Shown here: one piece after another, positions 18,888 to 27,269 of the stretch
How positions within the stretch are numbered: the stretch's first letter is position 1
How the letters are laid out: the number at the start of each line of letters is the position of its first letter
Assembly (NCBI GenBank): GCA_021202515.1
Contig: JAJQCW010000073.1
Location: 1-56,832 of the forward strand
Source of the DNA: Clostridiales bacterium
GTDB taxonomy: Bacteria; Bacillota; Clostridia; Oscillospirales; Oscillospiraceae
Direction: 5' to 3'
Length of the DNA: 56,832 nt
Position numbers and translations under genes: made by a program
Notes under the pieces: model-generated
Told to the model about the DNA's origin: nothing
The model's input: only the letters and a program-made list of their open reading frames with translations
Databases searched by the model: none

Positions 18888-19964
18888 ATGAAAAATCCGA
18901 TCAAATCTTTGCAGCAGACCAGCGCCCGCTACAAGACCCTGGACAACAAGGACCGCCGGGCGTTTGTTGCGGATACACTGCTGAACAACGCGATTTATAT
19001 TATCCTGATCGTCTTTATCATCTTTACTTACACGCAGAACCACAACATCATTTCCTCCAGCTCCATCATCAACATCATCAACCTGACTGCGGCAAGTCTG
19101 CCCATGGCGCTGGGCATCGGCGGCTGCATCGTCCTGACCGGCACCGACTTGTCCGCCGGGCGGACGGTGGGCCTGACGGCGGCCATTTCCGCCACCCTGC
19201 TCCAGTCCCTGACCACCACCAACAAGTTTTTTGAAGGGTTGGGCGAGGTCCCCATCCCGCTGGTGCTGCTGGCTGCGCTGGCCGTGGGCGGCATCGTGGG
19301 CCTGGTCAACGGCTTCTTCGTGGCCAGGTTCCAGCTACACCCCTTCATCGTGACCCTGGCCACCCAGTTGATCGTCTATGGCGTCTGCCTGATGTACTAT
19401 ATGTCCAACGGCAACAACGGCCAGTCTATTTCCGGCCTGTCCGACGCTTATAAGAACTGCATCACCGGCAGCATCATCGGCAGCCTGACCGGCATCGTCA
19501 TCCCCAACTATGTCATATACGCGGTGATCGTGCTGATCATCATGTGGTTTATCTGGAATAAAACCACATTCGGTAAGAATATGTTTGCCGTTGGCTCCAA
19601 CCCTGAGGCGGCCAACGTCTCCGGCGTCAACGTGTTCTTTACCACGCTGATGGTCCACACCCTGGCCGGCATCACCTACGGTTACACCGGCTTCATCGAA
19701 GCGGCCCGTATCGGCTCCAACACCGCCAACACCGGCCTGAACTACGAGTGCGACGCCATCGCAGCCTGCGTCATCGGCGGCGTGTCCTTTGTCGGCGGCA
19801 CCGGCACCATCGGCGGCGTGGTACTGGGCGTGTTCCTGCTGCGCATCATCTTCGTGGGCCTGAACTTCCTCTCCATTTCGGGCAATATGCAGTATATCAT
19901 CAAGGGCATCATCATCCTGCTGGCCTGCTCCATTGATATGCGCAAGTACCTGACCAGAAAGTGA
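18888..19964 (+). CDS. mglC: Galactose/methyl-galactoside ABC permease MglC
   Basis: Membrane subunit of the CUT2 importer, 358 residues with eight to ten hydrophobic segments. Family marks are GGCIVLTGTDLSAGRTVGL near residue 80, the coupling segment GSNPEAANVSGVNV near residue 235, and ACVIGGVSFVGGTGTIGGVV. A hydrophilic N-terminus of about 40 residues precedes the first helix. It is preceded by AAAGGGGGAGG. The next gene starts one base after its stop. Confidence 0.95.
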   Translation: MKNPIKSLQQTSARYKTLDNKDRRAFVADTLLNNAIYIILIVFIIFTYTQNHNIISSSSIINIINLTAASLPMALGIGGCIVLTGTDLSAGRTVGLTAAISATLLQSLTTTNKFFEGLGEVPIPLVLLAALAVGGIVGLVNGFFVARFQLHPFIVTLATQLIVYGVCLMYYMSNGNNGQSISGLSDAYKNCITGSIIGSLTGIVIPNYVIYAVIVLIIMWFIWNKTTFGKNMFAVGSNPEAANVSGVNVFFTTLMVHTLAGITYGYTGFIEAARIGSNTANTGLNYECDAIAACVIGGVSFVGGTGTIGGVVLGVFLLRIIFVGLNFLSISGNMQYIIKGIIILLACSIDMRKYLTRK

Positions 19965-19965
19965 T

Positions 19966-20382
19966 ATGAGCGACGAGAACAAGCGTCCCGCCGCCGGGGA
20001 GGAGAAATCCGAACAGCCCCGCCGCTACGGGCTGTTCGGCGTCTCCGCCACGGGCGGAATGTCGGAGAACCAGCGAAAAAGCATGGCCCGCTGGGCCACC
20101 GCCTTCGTGGTGGTCATGGCGGCGGCTTTCCTGTTTCTTGTGGTCTCCGGCTCCGCCGGCGCGGCGGGTCTGACCGTCACCTTCGACAGTCAGGGCGGCA
20201 GCGCGGCGGCGTCCCAGTCCGTCCTTTACGGCGACACCGCGGAGGAACCGGAGGACGTGGTTCGCGTGGGCTACACGTTGGTGGGATGGTCCCTGACCCC
20301 CGACGGGGAGGAGCTGTGGGACTTTTCCGGCGACACCGTGGAAGAAAATACCACCCTTTACGCTGTGTGGGAGCCGCAGTGA
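19966..20382 (+). CDS. Membrane protein with an InlB B-type repeat, coupled to mglC
   Basis: 138 residues. A charged N-terminus of about 40 residues is followed by one helix (ATAFVVVMAAAFLFLVVSGS), then a single InlB B-repeat (Listeria-Bacteroides repeat): LTVTFDSQGGSAA, then VGYTLVGWS and LYAVWEPQ. Such repeats are usually extracellular. The gene starts one base after the mglC stop without its own strong ribosome site, so it is made with the permease. It may decorate or stabilise the transporter outside the membrane; no role is established. A terminator follows about 75 bases later. Confidence 0.78.
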   Translation: MSDENKRPAAGEEKSEQPRRYGLFGVSATGGMSENQRKSMARWATAFVVVMAAAFLFLVVSGSAGAAGLTVTFDSQGGSAAASQSVLYGDTAEEPEDVVRVGYTLVGWSLTPDGEELWDFSGDTVEENTTLYAVWEPQ

Positions 20383-20456
20383 CGGCTGACCGCAGAGGGG
20401 CCCCGTGTTTCCTGCGACAGCTCGCTGTCAAACAATACCGCCTGTTGATTTTAACA

Positions 20457-20505
20457 AAACCCGACAAGTGCGCCGCGTGGTCTGCGGCGACCTGCCGGGT
20501 TTTTG
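20457..20505 (+). terminator. Terminator of the mgl operon
   Basis: Outer stem ACCCG/CGGGT and inner stem CGCCGC/GCGGCG around GTGGTCT, ending in TTTTTG. The convergent EIIA remnant lies just beyond. Confidence 0.7.
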
Positions 20506-20533
20506 TTGTTGATTGGGGGGACGGCGCGCTGTT

Positions 20534-21045
20534 TTAGCGAACGGTCATGATTTTTTCGGCGGGTTCCACCACGCCGGTCTTGACCAGCTCCACAGCCGCA
20601 TAGTCGTCGCTGTTGGTAATGAGCACCGCCGTTACATCGGGATGACCGGCCGCTGCAATGGCCTTCCGGTCAAAGGACAGCAGCTTTTGCCGCACTTCAC
20701 CTTGTCGCCCTCTTTTACGAGGGGGGTGAAGCCTTTGCCGTTCATCGCCACTGTGTCCAGGCCAACATGGATGAGAATTTCCAAACCGTCCTTGCTGGTG
20801 ACGCCTACGGCGTGTTTGGTGTCGGCCACCTGAGAGATGGTCCCGTCCACCGGAGAGGTGACGACGGAGCAGTCCGGGCGGATACCGCAGCCCTGGCCCA
20901 AAATGCCCTCGCTGAAAACGCCGTCCGCAATTTCCGCCAGGGGGATCACCGTACCTTTTAGAGGGGAATAGACCGTGTTCTTCTCGGTGACGACGGCGGG
21001 CGCTTCTTCCTTTGCACCGCCGAATAAGCTCTTAAAAAATCCCAT
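20534..21045 (-). pseudogene. PTS glucose-type EIIA (Crr-like), frameshifted near its C-terminus
   Basis: Phosphocarrier domain of a sugar PTS. The frame opens at ATG 21045 and shows VYSPLKGTVIPLAEI, then TKHAVGV and the phospho-His region ILIHVGLDTVAMNGKGF. At about 20685-20690 (minus-strand GGCAAAAGCTG) one base is missing compared with the expected GQKLLSFDRK. The original frame then stops at 20632 after an aberrant tail. In the shifted frame the normal C-terminus continues (KLLSFDRKAIAAAGHPDVTA to EKIMTVR) and stops at 20534-20536. Both active-site His regions survive, so the product might still fold, but the end is lost. With the truncated EIIC upstream, decay is likelier than a sequencing error. 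Confidence 0.82.
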
Positions 21046-21058
21046 GTGATTTCATTCC

Positions 21059-21820
21059 TTAAACGTCTCGATAGGTGATGAGCTGCACATCCTGTTCTGT
21101 CAGCCAGTCCCGCATCGCCGGGTCGCAGAGCATTTCCACTTCCTTCGTGCGGTTGACCGTCAGGCTGGAGGACTGCAATAAATAGGCGTCGAGGTAGCCG
21201 GGATGACACACGAACACGTTTGGCATCTCCAGGGACGCATTCTCTACGGCGTCTTTCAGGCATTTCACCGGGTCATAGTTGGGACTCATACTCCCCATGG
21301 GGCAGGCCGCCAGCGTTTTGCCCCGGAAGGTCCCCACCTTGTCCATGGGGAACATGTTGCTGTAGGGCAGGTCGTACTTCTCCGCCACGATTTCCAGCGC
21401 CCTGGAGAGGTTGCGGCTCATCACCGCATGGGCTTCGAAATAGTCCGGGCCGCGGCCCACCAGCTCCACGAAGCGGTGATACTGGGCCTCGATCTCAATT
21501 ACCAGATCCGCCAGCTCCACGATTTCCCGGCCCTCTTTGAAGGCGGCGCGGTAGGCTTTGCTGGATTTCAAATTGCCTTCTTCATCCAGAAGGCTGGGGA
21601 TGCGCTTCGGGTCGGCGCAGGGCCTCCCCAAACACACGTTGGTATGCTGGCCGATGCAGACGCCGGTACCCTCCAGCAGCCGCAGTCCATGGCTTGCCGC
21701 AGGCATGTTCGGCATCAGGCCGACGCTGCCAATCAGACCTTGCTTCACTGTCTTTTCAATCCCGTAGTTGACAGCTTCGCTATAGCCCAAATCGTCGGCG
21801 CGGATGATCATTTGTATCAC
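21059..21820 (-). CDS. ChbG/HpnK (YdjC) family carbohydrate deacetylase
   Basis: Cytoplasmic metal-dependent deacetylase acting on N-acetylated oligosaccharides in characterised relatives. The metal-site start is IIRADDLGYSEAVNYGI, the second His lies in GQHTNVCLG and the third in FEAHAVMSRN. The chosen start is GTG 21820 (VIQMIIRADD), 15 bases after AAAGGCGGG, giving 253 residues; an in-frame ATG at 21859 lacks a good site. It lies between the EIIC fragment and the EIIA gene on the same strand, so it probably processed the PTS-imported sugar. Its operon has lost its upstream end, so expression is doubtful. Confidence 0.88.
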   Translation of the reverse strand: MIQMIIRADDLGYSEAVNYGIEKTVKQGLIGSVGLMPNMPAASHGLRLLEGTGVCIGQHTNVCLGRPCADPKRIPSLLDEEGNLKSSKAYRAAFKEGREIVELADLVIEIEAQYHRFVELVGRGPDYFEAHAVMSRNLSRALEIVAEKYDLPYSNMFPMDKVGTFRGKTLAACPMGSMSPNYDPVKCLKDAVENASLEMPNVFVCHPGYLDAYLLQSSSLTVNRTKEVEMLCDPAMRDWLTEQDVQLITYRDV

Positions 21821-21886
21821 GTTTGTCCCGCCTTTCTGTGGACAGGGCGGAAAAGGCATCCCGCCCTGCCGTAATTCCAGTGTTTC

Positions 21887-22340
21887 TTATGCAGCCAGGT
21901 CTTCCTTGGTAAAGCCGATGAAGTAGGTCAGCACGGCAGAAACGACAAAGGCGATCACTACGCCAATGCAGCCGTTCACCATGTTGGCGGTGCCGCCGCT
22001 GACATACCCCAGCACGGACAGGAAGTTGGTGGCGCCCATGACATAGGTGCCAACGTGCATGATACCTGCGTACAGGCCGCCGCAGAAGCCGCCGATGGCC
22101 ATGGCGATGAAGGGCCTCTTATACCGGAACCCGATGCCGTACAGCACAGGCTCGGTCACGCCGCCCAGGATGCCGGAGATAAAGTAGCCCAGGGACAGGG
22201 ACTTTTGCTCCTTGTCTTTCAGCCGGAAGAACGCGCCCAGCGCCATGCCAAAGGCCGCCCAGGTGGCGTAGCCGCCGGCGGTCAGGACGAAGGTGTCCAC
22301 GCCGTTGGCGGCGCTGCTGGCAGCAACCGACTGGTTGGAG
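21887..22340 (-). pseudogene. PTS EIIC, C-terminal fragment cut at a mobile-element junction
   Basis: Only the last third of a beta-glucoside/sucrose-type EIIC remains: SVAASSAANG, TAGGYATWAAFGMALGAFFR, then LGGVTEPVLYGIGFRYKRPF (the conserved E in TEPxLYG) and a closing TYFIGFTKEDLAA. Family similarity stops near 22340, where an excisionase gene with its own ribosome site begins on the other strand. The frame continues upstream only as unrelated residues. The missing N-terminal part is not elsewhere in this window. It is followed by chbG and the EIIA gene, completing a broken PTS operon. Confidence 0.85.
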
Positions 22341-22356
22341 GAAGGAGGGTAAGTAC

Positions 22357-22533
22357 ATGAGCGAAAAATTGACTTTGAAACCAAAAGAGGTCGCGGAGGT
22401 TTTAGGACTTGGCATAACCAAGACTTATGAACTGATGCATACCCCGGATTTTCCCAGCTTCCGTGTGGGAAAGCGGCTGTTGGTGAGCAAAAAAGCGCTG
22501 GAGGAATGGCTGGAAAAACAGCAGGACGGCTAA
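22357..22533 (+). CDS. Excisionase-type helix-turn-helix protein (58 residues)
   Basis: A short gene opening at ATG 22357 after GGAGGAAGGAGGG. The protein starts MSEKLTLKPKEVAEVLGLG and ends EEWLEKQQDG. It is a winged MerR/Xis-like helix-turn-helix: KEVAEVLGLGITKTYELM is the helix-turn-helix, FPSFRVGKRLLVSKKAL the wing. Such proteins direct excision by tyrosine integrases of conjugative and mobilisable elements and normally sit just before the integrase gene. Here the integrase on the same strand is 5.7 kb away at 28216, so the element has been rearranged or this is an orphan. It abuts the breakpoint in the PTS EIIC gene. Confidence 0.85.
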   Translation: MSEKLTLKPKEVAEVLGLGITKTYELMHTPDFPSFRVGKRLLVSKKALEEWLEKQQDG

Positions 22534-22559
22534 AGGCAGAACACACAACGACAGAACGT

Positions 22560-22867
22560 GAACGCTCCGCAGGACAAGCGGGAGGGCGGGGGACGAGCGC
22601 CCCGAAAGGGCGGCGGGGACCGAGGCCCCTCGTCGGCGTGGACTTCATATCCGCCGTCAAGCGGCACTTCCGGGGCAAAGCCCCTCCCTGCCTCGCTTCC
22701 GGCTAAAGCCGAAAGCTCGTCCATTACCGTCAAGCGGTACTTCCGAAGCTGCGCTTCTCCCTGTCCGTCACGCCTCCTCTGCCGTCAAGCGGCACTTCCG
22801 GGGCTGTGCCCCTCCCTGTCCCAACCGAACCCGCTACGCTGGGCTTCGGTTGGGGCCCCATAATGGC
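22560..22867. repeat. Array of small palindromic repeat units (inverted copy)
   Basis: This non-coding stretch is a string of mini-hairpins joined by short constant linkers: GCCGTCAAGCGGC, GGGGCAAAGCCCC, a Ser-gene-like 30-base palindrome around GGCTAAAGCC, ACCGTCAAGCGGT, GAAGCTGCGCTTC, GGGGCTGTGCCCC, and finally a CCCAACCGAA...TTCGGTTGGG pair. Bases 22671-22763 are identical (93 bases) to the reverse complement of 26826-26918. The outer end (near CGCAGGACAAGCGGGAGGGC) also recurs inverted at about 27120-27160. Not CRISPR: units differ in length and there are no unique spacers. Confidence 0.85.
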
Positions 22868-22933
22868 CGGGGACCTTGGCCCCGGCGGACCCAAACCAGG
22901 CCAAACCGCCAGGAGCGGGGGAGCAGCCCGCCC

Positions 22934-24208
22934 CTACCCCCGCAACAGCGCCACCGCCACATCGTTGACATTTGTCCCGGTGGGTCCGGTGAACACCAGC
23001 CCGCCCACCGCTTGCAGGGCGTGATAGGCGTCGTTGTCCCGGAGGACGGCAAACACGTCCTTGCCGGCGGCGGTCAGAGCCGCCAGGGTGTCGCCGTCCA
23101 CATAGCCTCCCGCGGCGTCACAGGGGCCGTCGGTGCCGTCGCTGCCCACGGAGAACACAGCGGCCCCCTCCAGACCCGCAATGCCCGGTGCGGCGGCCAA
23201 GGCCAGCTCCTGGTTTCGTCCGCCCAGGCCCCTGCCTGTCAGGTGGACCACGGTCTCGCCCCCGGCGATATAGGCCACCCGTTTGCCCTCTCCCGCGTGG
23301 GTGCGGAGGATGCTGGCCAGAAAGCTGCCCGCCTCCCGCGCCTCGCAGCAGAGCCGGTCGGTGAGGAGAAAAGGCTCGTAGCCCAGCCTGGCGCAGGCGG
23401 TCGCTGCGGCGGCACACAGCTCCCGGACGCTGCCGGTGATTTGCGTCTCCACGTTGTCCAGCACCTTGGGGGTCTCCTGGTCCAGCAGAGCCAGCGCACG
23501 GGGGGACAAATGCAGACCATACTTTTCCACCACGGCCTTGGCCTGGGCGCAGGTGGAGCTGTCGGGGTAGGCGGGGCCGCTGGCGATCATGTCCAGCGGG
23601 TCGCCCAGAATGTCGCTGAGCACCACGCTGAACACCTGGGCGGGGGCGCACGCCTGGGCGAAGCGTCCGCCCTTGACGCCGCTGAGCCGCTTGCGCAGGG
23701 TGTTCATCTCCACGATGTCGGCGCCGCTGGCCAAAAGCTGGTTGGTGATGCTTTGCAGCTCCTCGCCGGGGATGAGCGGCTGCTCAAACAGGGCGCTGCC
23801 GCCGCCGGAGAGCAGGAACAGCACCGTGTCCTCTGCCCTCAAGGGGTACTTCCGGGGCTTTGCCCCTCCCTGCTTGCGCAGCCCCTGCACCAGCTCCAGC
23901 GCCTTTCGGGTCCCGGCGAAGCTGTTTTCATCGGGGACGGGGTGCCCCGCCTCATAGCAGGTCACGCCGGGGATGTCCCCCATGACGTGGTGGTATTTCG
24001 TGACCACCACGCCGCCGTCCACGTGGCCCAGCGCCTTGACAGCGGCGTTCGCCATCTGCCAGGCCGCCTTGCCTGTGGCCACCAGCAGGGTCTTGCCGCC
24101 GCGGGGCCGGAACTGTTTCAAAGCCCGCTGTACCGCCTCGTCCGGGAGGACGGCATGTAAGCTGGCGGAGATGATCTGGTCTGCTTCGCCCCGCAGTAGT
24201 TCATTCAT
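22934..24208 (-). CDS. Glycerate 2-kinase (type II, MOFRL family) with an embedded repeat unit
   Basis: ATP-dependent glycerate kinase, 424 residues from ATG 24208 after GGAGGGAAC; longer upstream reading lacks family similarity. Conserved parts are [24 protein letters not shown]-like [13 protein letters not shown], the phosphate-binding [48 protein letters not shown] and [15 protein letters not shown]. Residues about 112-125 ([15 protein letters not shown]) are encoded by a unit of the neighbouring palindromic repeat (23832-23872), inserted in frame just before the conserved [11 protein letters not shown]. Relatives have only a few residues there, so about 13 are extra, probably in a surface loop. 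Motifs are intact, so activity is plausible. Confidence 0.9.
   Translation of the reverse strand: MNELLRGEADQIISASLHAVLPDEAVQRALKQFRPRGGKTLLVATGKAAWQMANAAVKALGHVDGGVVVTKYHHVMGDIPGVTCYEAGHPVPDENSFAGTRKALELVQGLRKQGGAKPRKYPLRAEDTVLFLLSGGGSALFEQPLIPGEELQSITNQLLASGADIVEMNTLRKRLSGVKGGRFAQACAPAQVFSVVLSDILGDPLDMIASGPAYPDSSTCAQAKAVVEKYGLHLSPRALALLDQETPKVLDNVETQITGSVRELCAAAATACARLGYEPFLLTDRLCCEAREAGSFLASILRTHAGEGKRVAYIAGGETVVHLTGRGLGGRNQELALAAAPGIAGLEGAAVFSVGSDGTDGPCDAAGGYVDGDTLAALTAAGKDVFAVLRDNDAYHALQAVGGLVFTGPTGTNVNDVAVALLRG
23832..23872 (-). repeat. Palindromic repeat unit inside the glycerate kinase gene
   Basis: On the minus strand the 41 bases read CAGGGAGG, hairpin GGGGCAAAGCCCC, GGAAGTA, hairpin CCCTTGAGGG, CAGA. 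The same parts are in the array at 26.99-27.06 kb. The unit is read in frame without a stop. Confidence 0.85.
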
Positions 24209-24590
24209 AAAGTTCCCTCCCTGGGAATTGCTCGCTTTTGGCGTAGCTGCGCGGTGTGGTCGGCGTGGACTCGCCCCAGGCGCAGAAAAGCCGCCCTGTT
24301 CCAGCCGTTCCATGGCAAACGTCAGATGGCGCAGCAGCAGGGGACGGCCTTGCTTTTCTTTCAGCATAACAGAGACAGGCCAATATTGCAACCGATGTGG
24401 GCAAAATCGTCAGAATTTGCAGGGGTTTCACGCTGAAATTAACGACAAGGCCGATTCGAAGAGATAACCAGAAATTCTTTTTGAGAATAACCAGAAATAG
24501 AAACAAAATATTTGTCATCCTGCTTCCCACACGATAAAATAAAACCAGCGGAAGGCATCCGCAGGCTGAACAAACGAGGGGGAGGAACCA
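24209..24590. other. Intergenic region with two 12-bp direct repeats
   Basis: Between divergent glycerate kinase and acetyltransferase genes. ATAACCAGAAAT occurs at 24464-24475 and 24487-24498, starts 23 bases apart (about two helical turns), a spacing expected for tandem regulator sites. TTGAGA (24481 onward region) with a weak CAAAAT 17 bases later could be the acetyltransferase promoter. The part next to the kinase has an open minus-strand frame without recognisable similarity. Confidence 0.4.
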
Positions 24591-25160
24591 TTGACCATTC
24601 AAGATGTTATTGCGAGCTATTCTAACGAGGACACGGAGAACGAGGCGTGCAGCGCTTACGCCGATACCCTTTACCAGGAGGCGCTCCGTATCACGATGGA
24701 GCTGAACAACCAATATCACACTCGGTCAGAAATCCGGGAGATCATGAGCCGCCTGACCGGAGAGAAAATCGACGCCTCCTTCCGGCTGTTCCCGCCGTTT
24801 TACACGGATTTTGGGAAGAATATCCACATCGGGAGGGATGTGTTCATCAACTCCGGCTGTCACTTTCAGGATCAGGGTGGTATCGAAATTGGAGACGGCG
24901 CCATGCTGGGCCACAGCGTAGTGCTGGCGACCATCAACCACGACCTGGACCCGGCGCAGGACCGGAAAAATCACTACGCGCCCATCAGTATCGGCGCTCA
25001 TGTGTGGGTCGGCTCCAATGCAACCATTCTCCCCGGCGTTACCATCGGGGCGTGGTCCGTGGTGGCGGCAGGGGCAGTTGTGACGCGGGATGTGCCGCCC
25101 TACACGGTGGTCGGGGGCGTCCCTGCAAAAACCATAAGGAAAATCCACAAGGAGGGATAG
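24591..25160 (+). CDS. Hexapeptide-repeat sugar O-acetyltransferase (LacA/Maa-like)
   Basis: Acetyl-CoA-dependent acetyltransferase of the maltose/galactoside O-acetyltransferase type, 189 residues. The N-terminal helical part (residues 20-60) precedes left-handed beta-helix repeats: IHIGRDVFINSGCHFQD, the catalytic-His segment ATINHDLDPAQD, and ISIGAHVWVGSNATILPGV to VVAAGAVVTRDVPPYTVVGG. The start is TTG 24591, spaced correctly from GGGGGAGGAACC; no ATG fits. Its acceptor sugar is unknown. The stop is followed by a lipoprotein gene after one base. Confidence 0.9.
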   Translation: MTIQDVIASYSNEDTENEACSAYADTLYQEALRITMELNNQYHTRSEIREIMSRLTGEKIDASFRLFPPFYTDFGKNIHIGRDVFINSGCHFQDQGGIEIGDGAMLGHSVVLATINHDLDPAQDRKNHYAPISIGAHVWVGSNATILPGVTIGAWSVVAAGAVVTRDVPPYTVVGGVPAKTIRKIHKEG

Positions 25161-25161
25161 C

Positions 25162-26703
25162 ATGAGACGGTTCCTGGCATTTTTCCTCGCTGTCTGCATG
25201 AGTTTCGTGCTGGCGGCCTGCGGCGCGGAGAATTTAGAGGTCTCTTCTTCCGAGGGCGCGGAAAGCAGCTCCGTGGCAGGTGCGGAAGCTCAATCAGACA
25301 CCGCAGAGGAAGCAGACGGGGAAGCGTCTGACGCGGAGGCAGGCGAAACAGAAGGGGAACCCTCTGATTCCGACAGCACCTCCTCCGGCAGCCATATTCT
25401 GGTTGCTTATTTCTCCTGCACCGGCACAACGGAGCAAATAGCAGAGTGAATCGTAAACGAAACTGGCGCAGATAGTTATGAAATTGTCCCGGAAATCCCC
25501 TATACGGAGGACGATTTGGCGTATTATACCGGAGGTCGTGCTGACCAGGAACAGGCGGACGCTTCTGCCCGGCCCGCCATTTCCGGCAGCGTGGAGAACC
25601 TGGAGCAGTACGATGTGATTTTTCTCGGCTATCCCATCTGGCATGGCCAGGCGCCCAGGATCATCAGCACCTTTTTGGAGAGCTATGATTTTTCGGGCGT
25701 GACCATCATCCCCTTCTGCACCTCCCACAGCAGCGGCATCGGCTCCAGCGCTGAAAATCTGCACAGCCTCTGTTCCGACACTGCTGCATGGATGGACGGA
25801 CGGCGCTTCTCTGGGGACGCAGCGGAGAGTGAAGTGGCCGAATGGGTCGAAAGTTTAGAACTACCGGAAAGTGAGGCGCGTACCGTGGGAGAATTTGACT
25901 TTGAGACAAAAACTGTGCTATTGAACAGCGGCTATGAAATGCCCATCATGGGGCTTGGCACCTACAGCCTGAGCGATGAGGAGTGTGCCGTCTCCATCGC
26001 GGCCCTGCTGGAGGCGGGCGGCAGATTGATCGACACCGCGTATATGTACGGCAACGAGGCCGCAGTGGGGCAGGCCATCCGGGATTCAGATGTACCCAGG
26101 GAAGAAATTTTCGTTATTACCAAGCTCTATCCCACGCAATTTGACCACGCTGCCGCAGCCATTGATGAGGCGCTGGAAAAAATAGGGCTGGATTATATTG
26201 ACATGATTCTTTTGCACCATCCGGGGGACGGCGATACGGAGGCGTATCTGGCGCTGGAGCAGGCGGTGGCAGACGGAAAAGTCCGCTCGATTGGCCTGTC
26301 CAACTGGTATGTGGAAGAACTGGAGGAGTTCCTGCCTCAGGTGAACATCACCCCGGCGTTGGTACAAAACGAAATTCATCCTTATTATCAGGAAAATGAT
26401 GTGATCCCTTATATTCAGTCGCTGGGGATCGTGGTGCAGGGCTGGTATCCGCTCGGCGGACGGGGACATACGGCGGAGCTGCTGGGAGATGAAACCATCA
26501 CCGCTATCGCTGAGACGCATGGGGTTTCCTCCGCTCAGGTGATTTTGCGGTGGAATTTGCAGAAAGGCGTAGTGGTGATTCCAGGCTCCAGCGACCCGGA
26601 GCATATCCGGGAAAATCTCGATTTGTTTGGCTTTGCGCTGACCGATGAGGAGATGGAACAAATCAACGCCCTGGACCGTAACGAAAAGCACGACTGGTAC
26701 TAA
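25162..26703 (+). pseudogene. Lipoprotein flavodoxin fused to aldo/keto reductase, interrupted by TGA
   Basis: One frame runs from ATG 25162 to 26703 with a single in-frame TGA at 25447-25449 (codon 96). The first part is a lipoprotein signal (SFVLAACGAENLE), an acidic Ser-rich linker and the flavodoxin start HILVAYFSCTGTTEQIAE. After the stop the flavodoxin domain resumes (NETGADSYEIVPEIPYTEDD, FLGYPIWHGQAPRII). From about residue 245 an aldo/keto reductase follows, with tetrad residues in LIDTAYMYGNE (Asp, Tyr), VITKLYP (Lys) and LLHHPG (His). Restart at TTG 25516 would give a leaderless 395-residue product. Read as a nonsense mutation in a secreted redox fusion protein. Read-through cannot be excluded, but no selenocysteine hairpin is evident after the TGA. 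Confidence 0.82.
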
Positions 26704-26734
26704 GGCGCACACCAGAGCAGCTATCTACAGATTT

Positions 26735-27160
26735 CATGGGGACCCAACCGAAGCCTCCCCGCTGGGGATTTTCTTCGGTCACAGCAGCAGCGGGTTCGGT
26801 TGGGACAGGGAGGGGCTTTGCCCCGCAGGGAGAAGCGCAGCTTCGGAAGTACCGCTTGACGGTAATGGACGAGCTTTCGGCTTTAGCCGGAAGCGAGGCA
26901 GGGAGGGGCTTTGCCCCGCAGGCAGGGAGCGAAGCGGAAGTGCCGCTTGACGGCGGAGAAGCGCAGCTTCGGACAGGGAGGCACGAAGTGCCGCAGGGAG
27001 GGGCAAAGCCCCGGAAGTGCTGCTTGACAGCAGAAGTACCCCTTGAGGGTAAGTGCCCCTTGAGGGCAGAAGTGCCGCTTGACGGCGGATATGAAGCTTG
27101 CGACGATGAGGGGCCGCTCGTCCCCGGCCCTCCCGCTTGTCCTGCGGGAGTGTTCACGCT
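26735..27160. repeat. Array of small palindromic repeat units (direct copy)
   Basis: The array starts with CCCAACCGAAGCC and its partner GGGTTCGGTTGGG, with GGTCACAGCAG between them. Units follow of the form AGGGAGG + hairpin + GGAAGT + hairpin. Hairpins seen include GGGGCTTTGCCCC, GAAGCGCAGCTTC, GCACGAAGTGC, ACCGCTTGACGGT, GCCGCTTGACGGC, CTGCTTGACAGCAG and CCCTTGAGGG. 26826-26918 is identical to the reverse complement of 22671-22763. An open frame crosses the array but carries no family signal and is taken as chance. Confidence 0.87.
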
Positions 27161-27230
27161 TGGTATCACCCCGCAGTCTCCCAAGGCATTTTTGGACCCT
27201 CTCTGAGTAAAAATTAAATCACTGAACATA

Positions 27231-27269
27231 GCAGCCTTGAACGCACCCGGTTCAAGGCTGCTTTTTTTT
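27231..27269 (+). terminator. Strong intrinsic terminator
   Basis: GCAGCCTTGAAC (27231-27242), loop GCACCCG, GTTCAAGGCTGC (27250-27261), then eight T. The 12-bp stem is perfect. Confidence 0.92.

Noticed and set aside
20386-20534. Small gene between the mgl operon and the EIIA remnant
   Set aside because: The segment is a terminator and spacer; open frames there have no start signal.
25447-25449. Selenocysteine at the in-frame TGA
   Set aside because: The position is not a known redox-active residue of flavodoxins, and I saw no stable hairpin at SECIS distance. A nonsense change is simpler.
22560-27160. CRISPR array
   Set aside because: The repeated units are palindromes of unequal length with linkers that themselves repeat; there are no unique spacers and no cas genes.
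26736-27206. 156-codon open frame through the repeat array
   Set aside because: It is made of translated hairpin units with no family signal, and the inverted array at 22.6 kb shows the sequence is a DNA repeat.
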